A DNA stretch of 64,000 nucleotides from Petaurus breviceps papuanus (Eukaryota > Chordata > Mammalia > Diprotodontia > Petauridae), in contig JAMXIF010001253.1 of assembly GCA_028583685.1 (NCBI GenBank), positions 31,308,860 through 31,372,859 of the forward strand, in the 5' to 3' direction. Below, piece by piece: positions 1 to 11,270 of the stretch. Numbering within the stretch: the first letter of the stretch is position 1; every line of letters starts with the position of its first letter. Both the position numbers and the translations under genes were made by a program. The notes below the pieces were generated by a model. It did no database searches, was not told the origin of the DNA, and saw only the letters and a program-made list of their open reading frames with translations.

Positions 1-560
1 CTTATAACCTCGTCTGCCTGCTAGCTTTCCAGTCTTCTTATATCTTACTCCCCACCATGCACTCTTCAATCTAGTGTTTCCCATTCTTGGAATGATCTCC
101 CTTTTTTACTCTGCTTATTGACTTCCTTGCCTTCCTTTAAGTCCCAACTAAAATCCTATCTTTTATAGGAAATCTTCCCTACCCCCTCTTAATTTTAACA
201 CTTTCTCTCTGTTAATGATTTCCTATTTATCCTGTACATACCTTGTTTATATAGCTAGGTGGAACAGTGGATAGAGAGCTGGACCTGGAGTCAGGAAGAT
301 TCATTTTCCTGAGTTCAAATCTGGCCTCAGACACTTACTAGCTGTGTGACCTTGGGCAAGTCACTTAACCCTGTAAAATGGACTGGAGAAGAAAATGGCA
401 AATTACTCCAGTATCTTTGCCAAGAAAACCCCAAATGGGACCATGAAGTTTGCATGTTGTCATCCCCATTTGACTATAAGCTCCTTGAGGTCATGGACTG
501 TTTTTTGTCTCTTTTTATATCTCCAGCACTTAGTACAATGTCTGACACATTTATTGTTTA
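1..560 (+). mobile_element. L2 LINE 3' end, split by a SINE
   Basis: Positions 1-250 and 448-560 read as the 3' end of an L2-type LINE. They contain the 'aagtcccaactaaaatcc' and 'ggaaatcttccct' segment, then 'ctataagctccttgaggtcatggact' and 'ccagcacttagtacaatg', which are typical of L2 3' ends in mammals. The two parts would be continuous without the SINE at 250-447. Assigned from remembered family sequence. Confidence 0.65.
250..447 (+). mobile_element. tRNA-derived SINE with RTE-type tail
   Basis: The head 'tagctaggtggaacagtgg', the B-box-like 'gagttcaaatc', 'agctgtgtgaccttgggcaag' and the tail 'actccagtatctttgccaag' match the abundant marsupial tRNA/RTE SINE seen again at 47620 and, reversed, at 56414 and 63640. 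The last ~40 bases of the tail are missing. It sits inside an L2. I could not define a clear target duplication. Confidence 0.75.
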
Positions 561-1140
561 GTTGTTTTAGTCATGTGCAATCTTACTCTAATCAGAATCA
601 TCTGATCCTCCATCCTGTTCGATTGCAAGGGGCACAGCTCTTCCCTGTGCCTGTTGTTTGTTGATTTGGCAGTATCTGCCTTGAGATGTCTGTGCTTCAA
701 TCTGGGCCAGACCAACACCCTGAGAGGTCAGGTCTTTCCTAACATCTTCCCAAGTTGTTTTAGGCTGGACAATTGCTTTACCTCAACTTTTAATTATTTT
801 GCTACTCAAAAGTTCACTTTGAAGCATTGTTTTAGATTTATTGGGGAATTTGGGAAAGCCAGGTAATTTCCTGCCTTATTCCACCACCTTCTTAGAATCT
901 GCTGTAAAAGCTAGTCTTACAGCACATCTTTTGTCTTTATTTAGTTCCCTCCCTCCTTAACACTATCTTTTAAGCAGTCATCTTATTTTCTTCATCATTC
1001 TAACCCTCCCCTTTCTTTTCTGCCTGCCTGTCGGGGAGATTTATTCCCCTTGTTGAACATACATACATATATATATCTTTGATAGATGAAGGGTTTGGTC
1101 TAGATGGTCTCTTCCCTTCCAACTCTGGTTAGTTGATGTC
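560..1140. other. unassigned stretch
   Basis: No gene recognised. 560-600 resembles a reversed RTE/SINE tail ('tagttgttttagtcatgtgc'). 1095-1125 ('ggtctagatggtctcttcccttcc') resembles a CR1/L3 3' end. 1058-1076 is a short CATA/TA run. The rest is unassigned. Confidence 0.4.
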
Positions 1141-3925
1141 TTTCATTCTTGAATCAGATCAAAATTACATCACTATGTTGAGGTCAAGGTACAACTATGA
1201 CTAATAAGACCAATACAAGCTGGGAAGATTACTACAGTTTGGGCACACATAGTCCACAGAACATTTGGAGTAGAGATGTCTCTAAATTTGAGTATCTCAC
1301 ATTTCTTTGGATCTACTGCAATTCTTTGCTCATAGAGTACAGCACTTTCTTTGATGGGACACACCATACAGAATGGTCTTGTGCCAGTCTCCCATGTCTC
1401 ACAATAGATCCCAAAGTTCTTCAGAGAGACCTTGGGAGTGTTCTTTTGTTACTTTTTCTGACCTCTGTGTAAGTGCTTGCTTTGTGTGAATTCTCCTTAA
1501 AATAGTCTTTTAGGCAAACATACATTTGGCATTCAAATATGTACAACCCATCTGAGTTGCACTCTCTGCAGAAGAGTTTGAATGTTTGTCAGTTCAGCTC
1601 CATAAAGGAAGGACCTCAGTGTCTGGTACCTTATCTTGCCAAGTAATCTTCAGAATCTTCCTAAGAAAATTCAAATTGAAGCAATTCAGTTTCCTGTCAT
1701 GGTGCTGGTATACTATCCAAACTTCACAGGTATACAACAATGTAGACCTTCAGTTTGGTAGGCAGTCCCATACCTCTTCTCTCCCACACTTTTCTTCAGA
1801 GCCTCTGAAATACTGAGCTAGATCTAGCAAAGCATGCATTAACCCTTCCATCAATGTGGAAAGCATACTGTCAAAGTAAGTGAACTTTTCCACGTTATTT
1901 AAAATTTCTCCATTTGCTGTAACTGATGTTTCTTTGTATATATGGTGTGAAGCACCTGCATTTTCTTGGTGTTAACTGTTAGCAAAATTAGCATAGGCAG
2001 CAGAGAATTGATCCGTACTCTGTTTCAGCTCAGCCTCAGAGTCTACATTGCGTGCACAATTGTCTATGAACAAAAAAAATCATACACCAACTCTCCCTCC
2101 ACTTTAGCTTTGGGCTTGTAGCCTTTTCAAGTCAAACAATTTACCTTCAATCTTTTTTTCCTGTGGCTCTCATTAAAAGCATCTGACCACATTGCTGGCC
2201 ACATCATGCCCAAAAGTATGAGCAAGCACACAGCCTTGTGGTGACCAGGAGAGTTCGAAAGCATCATCCATTATCCAGAACCCATGCAACCATGATGTCA
2301 TGAAATTGATGTATGATACTGATGAACTTCTCTAGGTAATCAGATTTTGCCACAATCTTCCACAAGCCCTCACAACTGATAGTCTCAAACACCTTAGTCA
2401 GATTGATCAATATTGTGTGCAGACTTCTGTTCTAACCCTGGCATTTTTCCTGGAGCTGTCCGGTGGCAAACACCATCTTGACTATTCCTTGGTCCTTTCT
2501 GAAGCCACATTGGCTCTTGGGTAGATAACGATTTTTTAGGTGAATAATCAGCTGATTAAGGAGGACTGTAGCAAGAATCTTGCTGACAATGACTAAGAGA
2601 AAGAGAGAGACCCCCTCAGGTCCCCACTGTGATTGTTACAGGACAACCAATTTCCTTTTCCTTTATAGAGATGGACATTGGAGGCATCCTTGAACTCCTG
2701 GGAGATAATCTCTTGCCATGTAACCTAGAAGATTTCAGTCAGCTTCTGTATGAGCAGTGGACTTCCTGCTTTGTAAATCTCAGCTGGAACACAATCAGCA
2801 CTTTGCCACACAAGAGGAGCCTAATGGCATTCAGAACCTTTTCTTTAGTTTGGTTAGAGAGGGATTGACTTCTTCCTGAGTTATATGGTTAATGACTTCA
2901 GCTTTGGTTGATGATGGTCTGCTGAGAACACTATGAAAATGTTCAGCCCATCTCTCCAGGATTATGTCCTTATGTGACTCCATCAGGACATCATGAAAGC
3001 ACTTTGGATTGTTATTATCAGAGTAAAACTAAATTTCATCTGCCTTCTCACTGAGCCAAGAATCCTGCATCTCTCTAAGCTTTGCTTGTACTTTATTTTT
3101 GATGGAGTTAAATACTGCCTTCTTACAGACAGATGAAGTATATCCTGTTGATAAACCCTGTGGAGTTCTTGTTTTTTGTTTGCTTGTTTTTTTGTTTTTG
3201 TTTAGCAGCTTCTGAATTTTCCCGTCATTTTTGTCAAACCAGCCTGCTTGTAAGCATCTCTGAAAGCTGCCCACTCCTTTTCTGTTCCAACCTTGTGTTG
3301 ACTCAGCTTTGCCTCCAAGTTAGCAATGAACTATTCATTCTTGGAGAAGTGCTCTGGTCTGCTGACATTAAGTCTTCCCATAGTCATCTTGCCTTGGGGC
3401 TGCTGCTTTTGTTCAATGCAAATGTTTAGGTTTAAGAGGATAAGTCTGAAATAGGTCCAGCATTCTACACCGCACTTGACTTTCATCACTTTCACATCCT
3501 GTCTCTCTCTCTTCTCGTTAGGAAGATATAGTCTATTAAATGCCAATGTCTGCCATGAGGATGCATCCAGGAGGGTGTTTTGCATTTAGGTAAATGGAAG
3601 TCAGTGTTGGTGATGAGGTCATGAGACACACAAATCTTCCATGGTAAGTGACTGTTGCTGTTGTTTCTGACTTCATTCCTCCCAATGACTCCCTGCCATG
3701 TCTGATAGTCTATGCCTACTCTGACATTAAAGTCACCCAGAATTATAAGCTTGTCCTCTTTTGGCATATTGATGATGAGGGTCTCCAGGTCTTCATAAAA
3801 TTTTTCTTTGACCTTAGTAGGGTTTGTCATGGTGGGAGCATACACACTGATGATGGTGGTGTGTTTCTCTCCTGCAAAGTGCACTTGCATTGTCGTTTAT
3901 TGTTCACTCTTTAGAATCAAACAGG
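1140..3925 (-). mobile_element. RTE-like non-LTR retrotransposon, nearly full length but decayed
   Basis: A minus-strand LINE of about 2.8 kb. On the minus strand it runs from an APE-type endonuclease (3492-3890), through a linker ending in 'KLREMQDSWLSEKADEI' (3029-3274), through reverse-transcriptase territory (about 2000-3000, frames broken), to a C-terminal region near 1700-1760 whose reverse complement reads like 'TKLKVY'. The 3' end near 1140-1420 is shared with 54803-55110. Frames are broken throughout by stops and shifts, so this is a dead copy. The class (APE-type, RTE-like, perhaps RTE-X) is from family memory and the exact clade is unresolved. Confidence 0.75.
3492..3890 (-). pseudogene. 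RTE-like endonuclease domain fragment
   Basis: An open frame of 132 codons that reads as the middle of an APE-type endonuclease. Visible motifs are 'IISVYAPTM', 'FYEDLETLI', 'KLIILGDFNVRVG', 'PSWMHPHGRHWHLIDYIF'. The GDFN motif and the WxHP...HLIDY block are the usual catalytic landmarks of this family, which nicks target DNA for target-primed reverse transcription. The N-terminal part and the following SDH region are not in the same frame, so the protein is incomplete. The frame continues in another phase at 3331-3500, where 'MKVKCGVECWTYFRLILLNLNI' follows. A clear relic rather than a host gene. Confidence 0.8.
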
Positions 3926-4037
3926 GGGCCTGAGAATGAATCAATAAAATGCCCTCTATTCAAACCTGACATAATAAAAAATGTTAATAAACACTAATAT
4001 TTGTGCCATGGTTTATTATGGCTTTTAACAAGCACTT

Positions 4038-4186
4038 TTTTTTTGAGCAATTGGGGTTAAGTAACTTGCTCAAGGTTACACGGCCAGTTATTTTGTGTGG
4101 GTGCCAACTATCTGAGGCCAGAACCGATCCCAGGTCTCCCCATGCCGGGGCCAGTGCTCTTACTCACTGCTCCACTTGGCTGCCCC
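4038..4186 (-). mobile_element. tRNA-derived SINE with 13-bp target duplication
   Basis: Minus-strand SINE of about 149 bp. It starts with a T-run (the A-tail of the element) and ends with 'cacttggctgcccc', the reverse of the 'ggggcagc' head. The flanks are identical copies of TTAACAAGCACTT at 4025-4037 and 4187-4199. A perfect duplication suggests a fairly recent insertion. Confidence 0.9.
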
Positions 4187-4199
4187 TTAACAAGCACTT

Positions 4200-5130
4200 C
4201 TGCTGAGATCTTCAAGTGATTTCCCCTGATAGATAACTTCCTTGTTGTCAGATCTGATCCTGACTCAAAGTGATTATCCTAACCTACCATGTTTAGGTTT
4301 GAGCTAAATGCTTTTTGGCTGAACTCCCACAATTGAATTCAAGAACCTTGCTCTAAAAAGATTTTTATAAGTGGTCATAACCCATGCTTCTGAAGGTTTG
4401 AATTGCAGAATTTTTCACTCTCTTTTCCAGTGAATACCACAGAGGTGACCAGATAATTTGGGCCAAAAAAACCCCCTTATTTTGAGTCCTAGCTATCTTG
4501 ATTGACTACTGAATTGATCAATTAATCAAATAATGATTAAGTCTCAATTTTGTCTTATCCTCTGTTAGCACAATTTTGCTTACTAGGACACATTTTTGGA
4601 ACCTCCAATGGACTGGGTTGACAAAAATTTATTCAGCAACAGCCTCAATTGGAATTTTCCCCAATGGCTGAAGTAAGATATTTAAACACAAAAAGGAATA
4701 GAAGGGTCACATGAGTTTCCATATTTTTGCATTGCTATTTTTTTCAAGTTCTACTGTAGGTGTAAGAAAAGAAACATTATAAGCATCAATAGGCTGTTAA
4801 CAGGTTTTACTACAAATAGAGATGGGAAAGTAAAAACCAAGGGATTAGTGATCATCATCAGAAACCTTTGCTAGGTCACTAATGCATTTTGAGGGATGGT
4901 ACAGGGAATGTTCTGTATTATTGAAGGTCTTTTATTCTTCATTTGTATGCTTTGCTGCACAGATAGATTATATAATGGGATACTAAAGGCTTTATATCAT
5001 CTATTCATGACTTGCCAGCCTCTAAAAATATATCTTAGCCCATTATGTGTCTCCAAGTCTCCTACAAACTGGACAAGCTCATTGCCCTCCTGTAGCAGCG
5101 ATGCTCCATGCTATCAAGTAACAGAGAAGG
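4200..5130. other. unassigned, no gene seen
   Basis: AT-rich sequence with no recognisable domain, repeat or RNA gene. The 121-codon open frame starting at 4896 has no recognisable family features and runs across repeat boundaries, so I do not call it a gene. Confidence 0.5.
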
Positions 5131-5600
5131 CAGAAAATCCTAGAATTCAACTCAACAAGCATTTATTAAGTTCCCACTGTGGACAAGGACGTAACTTATT
5201 GCTGAGGATCAGCCAAGAAATATGTTGTTGTTTGTCCTTCATTTTGAAGAGAACCAGTTAGGGGGTGATGTCTTGTCTCATCATGAATTGTATTTAAGTG
5301 AGGCAGAGTCGTGCTAGGTAGTTAGCCTCACTCTCTCTTCCAGAGTCATCAAAGTTCAGTGGCAAGACAAAAGCCAAAACTTCTGGCAATGATCCTGGAT
5401 GCAGTGGATGACCTTGGCATCTTTGAGGTCTAAGCATTCCACAACACCTGCTTCAGATGCCTTGATGGCTGTTGGAACAAATTGTTCTCATTCACCCATT
5501 CTGCTGGGGAAAGTCTTCACATACTTCACACCCCACTCAACTCACCAACAGAAGAACTATAACAAGCTACCTTAATCATGGCCTTCAAGTTATGGAGGGA
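5130..5600 (-). mobile_element. L2 3' end interrupted by an RTE-like 3' end
   Basis: 5140-5200 ('caacaagcatttattaagttcccactgtgg') is a reversed L2 3' end. At about 5203 it gives way to 'gttgttgtttgtccttcattttgaag...' running to about 5600. This is the reversed 3' end of the RTE-like family also seen at 1140 and 54803, from a different subfamily. Confidence 0.55.
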
Positions 5601-6290
5601 GCCCTAATGAAAAGCCTTAATACATGTTGACTATCTTGCTAATAGTCTGGCATTGTCCCCTCCTCCATCCTCTTTAAAATAGGTATATCATGCTGTTTCC
5701 CCATCTTTTGTTTCGCATATCCCCATCAATCACCCAAGCAACTGGATCTTTTCTATATGTGACTATTTTGCCATGTTACTGTCACCAAATTCCTTACCAT
5801 TTGGCCTACATTACTCCCTTCTTGAAAGCTTTCCAAACACTTCCTATTCTTGTGTAAATTTGATTTATAATTTTGAAAACATGTAAGTTATTCCATCCAA
5901 CAATTTCAGCAAATATATTAAGGATCTTCTATGTATGAGGCAATGAGCTAGGTGTTTACAAAGACCAAAATGAAAAGGTCTGGGCCTCTAAGGAGTTTAA
6001 ATTTCCAATAGGGGGAAACAACATATACATAGATAATAAATCTAAACCTTAAACAGCAAATACAAAGAAATTTCAAATGAGATAATACATGTAAAGGATT
6101 TTGCAAAACTTAAAGTACTATACAAATACTAGCTATCATTATCACAATTGTTATGAGGGATCACTAACATCCAGGGAACTCTGGAAAGGGCACATATAGG
6201 AAATGAGACGTGCTTTGAAGGAAGCTTTTTTATGAAGCAGTGAAGAGGGAATTAGGGATTTGTACATTATAGAGATTTTAAAAAATCAAT
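5600..6290. repeat. mixed old repeats (L2 3' end, CORE-SINE tail)
   Basis: 5608-5680 is a ~70 bp segment repeated at 6723-6791. 5895-6010 is a reversed L2 3' end ('atgaggcaatgagctaggtg'). 6060-6150 resembles the tail half of a Mar1/MIR-type CORE-SINE ('aaatgagataatacatgtaaagg...'). Between these nothing is recognised. Confidence 0.45.
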
Positions 6291-6620
6291 CAATCAATAA
6301 GTTTTATCATGTGTCTGTCATGGGTCAGGAACTATGCTGGGCCATGGGGATTCAAAGCCAAAAACAGAAACAGTCCCTATTGTCAATGTGCTTATAGTCT
6401 AATGGGGAGAGACAATATGCACATATATAAGGGTATACAGACATACAGTATCTATGCACACATACATATAGGTATATATAAATACATATATTACACACAT
6501 ATATGTAATTTGTATATAGCAAAGTTAGTTTAGCATGCATGTTAAGGATCTACCATGTACAAGGCAATGATATACACACACATAAATATGTATATGTATA
6601 AAAATGTATATATACACATA
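6290..6620 (-). repeat. L2 3' end followed by AT/CA-rich low-complexity DNA
   Basis: 6290-6420 reads as a reversed L2 3' end ('ggaactatgctgggcc', 'cttatagtctaatggggag'). 6420-6620 is a run of TATA/CACA-type low-complexity sequence around a second short L2 scrap at 6541-6570. The open frames here are products of the low complexity. Confidence 0.55.
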
Positions 6621-6823
6621 TAAATAATACAAATGAAACAAATAAATGGTAACCTGGTTAGAGGAGGCACTAACAACTGGGGTGGAGGGTAGGTCATTGA
6701 GGAGAACCAAAAAGGCTTTACTTACTAAGGGTCTTAATATGTATTGACTATCTTGCCAATAGTCTGGCATTGTTCCCTCCTCCATCCTCTTTTTCTCAGC
6801 ATCAGAGTGAAAGGTCAGAGGTA

Positions 6824-6965
6824 GTAGCGAGTAAGAGCACCGGCTCCAGAGTCGGTATAACCTGGGATCGAATCCGGGCTCAGATACTTAGCACCACACC
6901 CAGAAATAACTGGTCGTGTAACCTTGAGCAAGTTACTTAACCCCAATTGCTTTAAAAAAAAAAAA
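6824..6965 (+). mobile_element. tRNA-derived SINE with 15-bp target duplication
   Basis: About 142 bp. It has a well-preserved pol III B-box-like 'gggatcgaatccgggctc', then 'gtgtaaccttgagcaagttac' and an A-tail. Flanking copies of GAAAGGTCAGAGGTA at 6809-6823 and 6966-6980 are identical. The tRNA-like head is closer to a real tRNA than in most other copies here, but no full cloverleaf is present. Confidence 0.9.
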
Positions 6966-6980
6966 GAAAGGTCAGAGGTA

Positions 6981-7388
6981 AAACCCTACCTCCTCACAGT
7001 AAGAGAGAACATCCAGATCATTCTCATTGGGGTCAGAAGTAAGAACTTGCCTTCCTGTATCAGGACAGTCTGATTTCACTCCATCTCAAGTTGAGAAGCA
7101 AACAAGATTTTTTTTACCACCCACTCTCCTTTCTTATGTAGTGCAACGGACAGAGTAAAAATAGACCCTGGGTCCACACACTTCGGTTTGCTGCTCAACT
7201 TCTCATGCCAACTCTGCTTGGAGATGGAAATGCTTGAATATGTTGATGCATGAACTCAACTATTCTCTTCACAATCTTTTCTATCTTTGTGCTTGGAGTC
7301 TGTAATTAAAAGTCACTAATGTTTCATGACAATACTGGGATTGGAACTGGAAGAAGATAGGATTCCTTGGGTTAGTGTGTACATGTGA

Positions 7389-7389
<1 letters not shown>
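6981..7389. other. unassigned, no gene seen
   Basis: No recognisable coding or repeat signature between the SINE and the GT microsatellite. Confidence 0.5.

Positions 7390-7430
<41 letters not shown>
7390..7430. repeat. (GT)n microsatellite
   Basis: About 20 uninterrupted GT units, followed by a G-rich 'ggagtgggggtgagttgagg' segment. Confidence 0.97.
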
Positions 7431-7431
<1 letters not shown>

Positions 7432-7574
7432 GGAGTGGGGGTGAGTTGAGGGTGGTGTTGTGCATAATCCTGTATAGGACTCAGTATCGTACTTCTTGAT
7501 TCTTTAGTGTTTTTTTTAAATCTTTCTCAATTAAATGCTGAAATAATGAGGAAGCAAGAATTGGGTAAAAAGGA

Positions 7575-7805
7575 GGGATGTGGAGAGACAGAGGCAGAGA
7601 GAAAGACACATATGCACATATGTATGTATTATGTGTGTATGTATATAAATACATATATACATATATATGGAAAGAGAGAGCACGTGACAGAAAGGCAGAG
7701 AGACACAGAGTCTAAGAGAGAAGAGAGACAGAGACAGAGAGAAAGAGAGAGAAAAATGGGGAAGAGAGACAGAGAGGAAGAGAGGAAGGAAGACAAAGAG
7801 GGGAA
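7575..7805 (+). repeat. GA-rich low-complexity tract
   Basis: A purine-rich run of GAGA, GACAGA and GGAAGA units with a TATG/CATA interlude at 7610-7670. It produces opposing artefactual open frames rich in Arg/Glu on one strand and Ser/Leu on the other. Confidence 0.9.
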
Positions 7806-8275
7806 GAGGTGTAAACTACAGATCATTTCTAGCCACAAAAATTGATCTGTCCTGTCTGCCATCTTTTTCTAGGCAGACTTTATTTCTCTCTCTGCATAGC
7901 AGTAAATTACTTAGTAGAAGCAGAGCCAAAAGAGATTATTTCCCTTCTGTTCCACCTCTATTTTGCCCTCAAAGTAGAACAAAGAGGTCAGCTGAAGCCT
8001 TGTACCCTTGCCTTCCCACCATTCTAGTGCAATGTTATTCAGTCTTAAGAATCCAGAGGTTTTTTGGTGTCTAATAGACCTTTAGGAGAGAAGAAATAAC
8101 AGATCAGTTTACAACAGAAGGCCCTGAGTTAAACCACAAGAAGGATTTGTCCACTTCTGTTCTGTCCACTGGTTTCAGTACTGCCTGTTGCTTACCATAC
8201 TTGGCATTTGAGTGGTAGCTGGGAGGGAAACCTTTGGAGAAATCTTAAGTTCCATTTTCGCTCCTATCTGAAAAG
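7806..8275. other. unassigned, no gene seen
   Basis: No recognisable coding potential or repeat family. Confidence 0.45.
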
Positions 8276-8341
8276 ATGTGTGTGCACATGTGTGTGTACA
8301 TGTGTGCATGTGCATGTGTGTGTGTGTGTGTGTGTGTGTGA
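8276..8341. repeat. (TG)n microsatellite, imperfect
   Basis: TGTG/CATG variant repeats ending in a clean run of TG at 8316-8340. Confidence 0.95.
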
Positions 8342-8860
8342 CTAAGAAGGTCCACATCCTGTGAAAGTAAAGTAAGGAGAAAATTGCTTTCTGACAAACT
8401 GGAAGGCAGCTGTGAATGTCATCCTGGATAAATTTGAAAAGTGCTTGGAACTTGAGGGTTTATTTTTTTAAACAAAGACTACTCATAGGAAAAGAATCAG
8501 AGCTCATGGGAGGCTGTGTGAGAGTATTGCTAGTTTGCTGATTTCTGAGCTTAGTAGATTGTTCCATGTCTAAATTTGGGTCACTCTCTAGAGCCAATTT
8601 TGAACTTCAAGCATCTTTTGGCCAGTTAATGCTGTCTTCTATTACTTTTCTTTGCAGATATGCCATAGGTTTTCTGGTGGCTGACCTTGGAACCTAATCT
8701 CCACCTATAAAATTGTTTCTGTGGGAACTTATGAAGGAATTTTTAAAAATTCTTATTTTGAAATTTTTTTAATTTTTAAAAATTCCTATTTTGAAAAACC
8801 TATTTTCAAATTAGGGACTACCTATTTTGCTGAAAGAAACTTCCATGATGATAATGATAA
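8342..8860. other. unassigned with a short imperfect tandem A/T motif
   Basis: 8742-8815 repeats the motif 'tttttaaaaattcctattttgaaa' about three times, imperfectly. 8837-8880 contains a short GATGGT run. No gene seen. Confidence 0.5.
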
Positions 8861-8861
8861 T

Positions 8862-9015
8862 GATGGTGGTGGTGATAAAAAATACACAATTATATAATGA
8901 CTTGAGGTTTTCAAAGCATCTTTCTCAAAACAACCCCTATAAGGTAGTAAAAGTTGGTGCAAATATTAATGCTCCTATCATACAGATGAAGATACTGAGA
9001 AAGTCGATTCCTTGA
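8862..9015 (+). mobile_element. MIR/CORE-type SINE fragment
   Basis: 'cttgaggttttcaaagcatctttctcaaaacaacccctataaggtagtaa...tcatacagatgaagatactgagaaag' matches the core and tail of MIR-like SINEs (expected 'ccattttacagatgaggaaactgagg'). It is heavily diverged, so the insertion is old. A related piece appears at 9870-9945. Confidence 0.55.
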
Positions 9016-9357
9016 AGAACACAACTCAAACTCTAATCAGTCTTTGTCAGTTTATTATAATTCCACAGGGGTAGTGATTATAAGTTCCGAATATTTGGCC
9101 CCAGAGCTGTGAACTACAGATGGTGAGATCACCAGTGTAATCATAGGAAGCTAACTAGAGGCCCTCCACCCTTGTTTTTCCTTGTCATGGTAACCAAGCC
9201 CAGTGTGACAGAGGTGACTCAACTACATGGAAAGTCCCCTAATTATTTTTGTACCTCCAGACCATTCTCTCTAGTCAAACATGAGCATGTATCCATCTTA
9301 TGACCACCTAGTCAGTGGAGATACCCTATGCTTCACTCATCTTATGACCATCTAGTC

Positions 9358-9559
9358 CAGGGGTGGGGGACCTGTGGCCCTGAGGCCACATGTTGTCCTC
9401 TAGGTCAAGTGTGGGCCCTTTGACTGAATCCAAACTTCACAGAACAAATCCCATTAATAATAGGATTGGTTCTGTAAAACGTAGACTCAGTCAAAAGGCC
9501 CACACTTGAGGATCTAGAAGGCCACATGTGGCCTCAAGGCCGCAGGTTCCCCACCCTTA
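9358..9559. mobile_element. hAT-type MITE (palindromic, 202 bp)
   Basis: The ends are inverted repeats (CAGGGGTGGGGGACCTG against the complement of 'gcaggttccccaccctta'). The homology extends inward for about 75 bp on each side, around a short centre near 9440-9470, so the whole element can fold as a hairpin. It is flanked by ATCTAGTC at 9350-9357 and ATCCTAGTC at 9560-9568, an 8-bp duplication with one extra base. Non-coding, so it would have been moved by a transposase encoded elsewhere. Known relatives in marsupials are hAT-Charlie-like. The subfamily is not assigned. Confidence 0.85.
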
Positions 9560-9568
9560 ATCCTAGTC

Positions 9569-10080
9569 AGTGGAGATATTCTTTGCTTCACCCTTTCACC
9601 ATTGCAAACCTGATGACAGGTATTTTTTTCTTATTTTAGCCTATGTATCGTATGTCAACCAATGGAATTATTCTTTATTTGTTATAGCTATTCTTGAATG
9701 TTTAGGTATCTAACCCATAAAAAATAGGGCCCTGGAAGGAAGGGGCATCTCAGATTGTGAGGAAGATCTGAGGTGCACTTCATTAGAAGGGACTATGGAC
9801 CCTCTGATAAAGTGCCATTGGCTCAGATAACTGACCTCAGCCTCTCTTATTGTAGGCTGAATAACTTTTATCCCCACAATACTAAGCTGCAGAGAGGGTA
9901 AGTGATTTTTCTCATGGTCAAAGCAACTAGTAAATGACAGATATTGAAGAAGCAGCAGCTATGTACAAATAATTGATTGAGTGTCCTGTGGGCTCTCTCT
10001 TAAGGAGTATCAAAGTGTTCTGCTGATACTAAAAGCTAGCCCCTGGTTGTTTGTGATATAAGGTATTATGGGCTGTGGTT
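9569..10080. other. unassigned with a CORE-SINE scrap
   Basis: 9875-9950 ('ccccacaatactaagctgcagagagggtaagtg') resembles a MIR/CORE tail. No gene seen. Confidence 0.4.
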
Positions 10081-10225
10081 CAAGAAATGTGGAAGTCAGA
10101 ATCTACATGGCAGAGGAGAAGGAATGCTAGATCTGCTATCAGATGACCTGGGTTAGAAGCTTAGCTCTGCTGCTTCCTAGCTGTATGAGATTAGCCAAGC
10201 CATTTATTCTACCTGGGTCTCATTT
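10080..10225 (+). mobile_element. MIR SINE
   Basis: 'gacctgggttagaagcttagctctgctgcttcctagctgtatgag...tctcattttcttcat' matches the MIR consensus order (head, CORE, 'cctcagtttcctcatctgt'). Diverged and 3' truncated. Confidence 0.65.
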
Positions 10226-11270
10226 TCTTCATATATATTTAGGAGGTTTAGGAATGGCATCCATGTGCAGCCTATGTTGGCTATATGTCCTTTTCTTTAA
10301 CTTTTGCCTCATTCCCTTAATAATTTTCATCCCTGGTTCTAAGGTAATCAGGGAGTATGTTCTGATATTTCCACATAAATGAATAGAAATGCATACTCTT
10401 TCTCATTTATCATTTAGCTCAGAGCTCCCAATTCCAGTTTATAAATAAATTGGAGAAATTTCTTTTCCATTTTCACTCCTCACACACTCTCTCAAATCCC
10501 TTTGTCTCACATCTTAAATAAACACCAAATGTTACTGGATATATACTTTATTAGCAGTGTAATAAACAATACAAAGACTTATTTAAACATTCCAACAATG
10601 CATTAACCTTGAGAATGATCACAGTCAAAGTCATCTCTACCTATAAACTGCAATTTCATATTTCTACACAACTCTGGAAATACAGTCCAAAACTTACTTC
10701 TCTTAGGATGGGAGCAAAAGTCTTTTCTCCAGAATTCTTATGATATATTCTCCATGGGATAAGAGCTTAAACTCAGTTCTCTCAATATCTATTCAAATTA
10801 TTTTTCCTTGATAGTTAACTTAGTCTCTTAGCCCTTTCTTTCTGTGCATCAAATCTCTCCCCAAACAAAACAATTTCTCTAAAATGATAGTTAAATTATA
10901 ACCCAATGAACCTATTCCTTCTCTCTTAAAGAATACAGCAATAATAGTTAGACACTGTGGCAAAGGCTAATTCAGGCTGGGGTTACATTTAAAATAAGAG
11001 AGTTGGACTAGATGGTTTTCAAGGTCTCCTACAGTTCTAAATCTGTGATCCAATTATCGTATGGACAGAATATTCACATTTGGTTTGGAGTCATTAGTGG
11101 TGTAAGTTAGGAAATGTTATACTCTGGGGATGCCAGGATTGAAAAATATGCAGCTGTGTAGAAAAGTTGGTTCCAGCTATTAGCTACCTGCAGATGTTAA
11201 TTAATTCTTGATTCTTAATTCTACTGCCTTCCTTTTGTCAATTATTTCCTATTTATCTTGTATATAACTT
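10226..11270. other. unassigned; CR1/L3 3' end near 11000
   Basis: 10990-11055 ('gagttggactagatggttttcaaggtctcc...ttctaaatctgtgatcc') matches the 3' end of CR1/L3 LINEs in + orientation. 10420-10980 is AT-rich and could be an old retroelement end, but I cannot place it. Confidence 0.45.

Noticed and set aside
4896-5261. 121-codon open frame
   Set aside because: Crosses from unassigned DNA into an L2 end and an RTE-like tail, so it cannot be a single real gene.
6824-6900. Cellular tRNA gene
   Set aside because: Only a B-box-like motif and a partial A-box are present; the sequence continues into a SINE body with an A-tail and target duplication.
10420-10985. Retroviral LTR
   Set aside because: AT-rich with 'tttattagcagtgtaataaac', but I could find no terminal repeats, target duplication or second copy.
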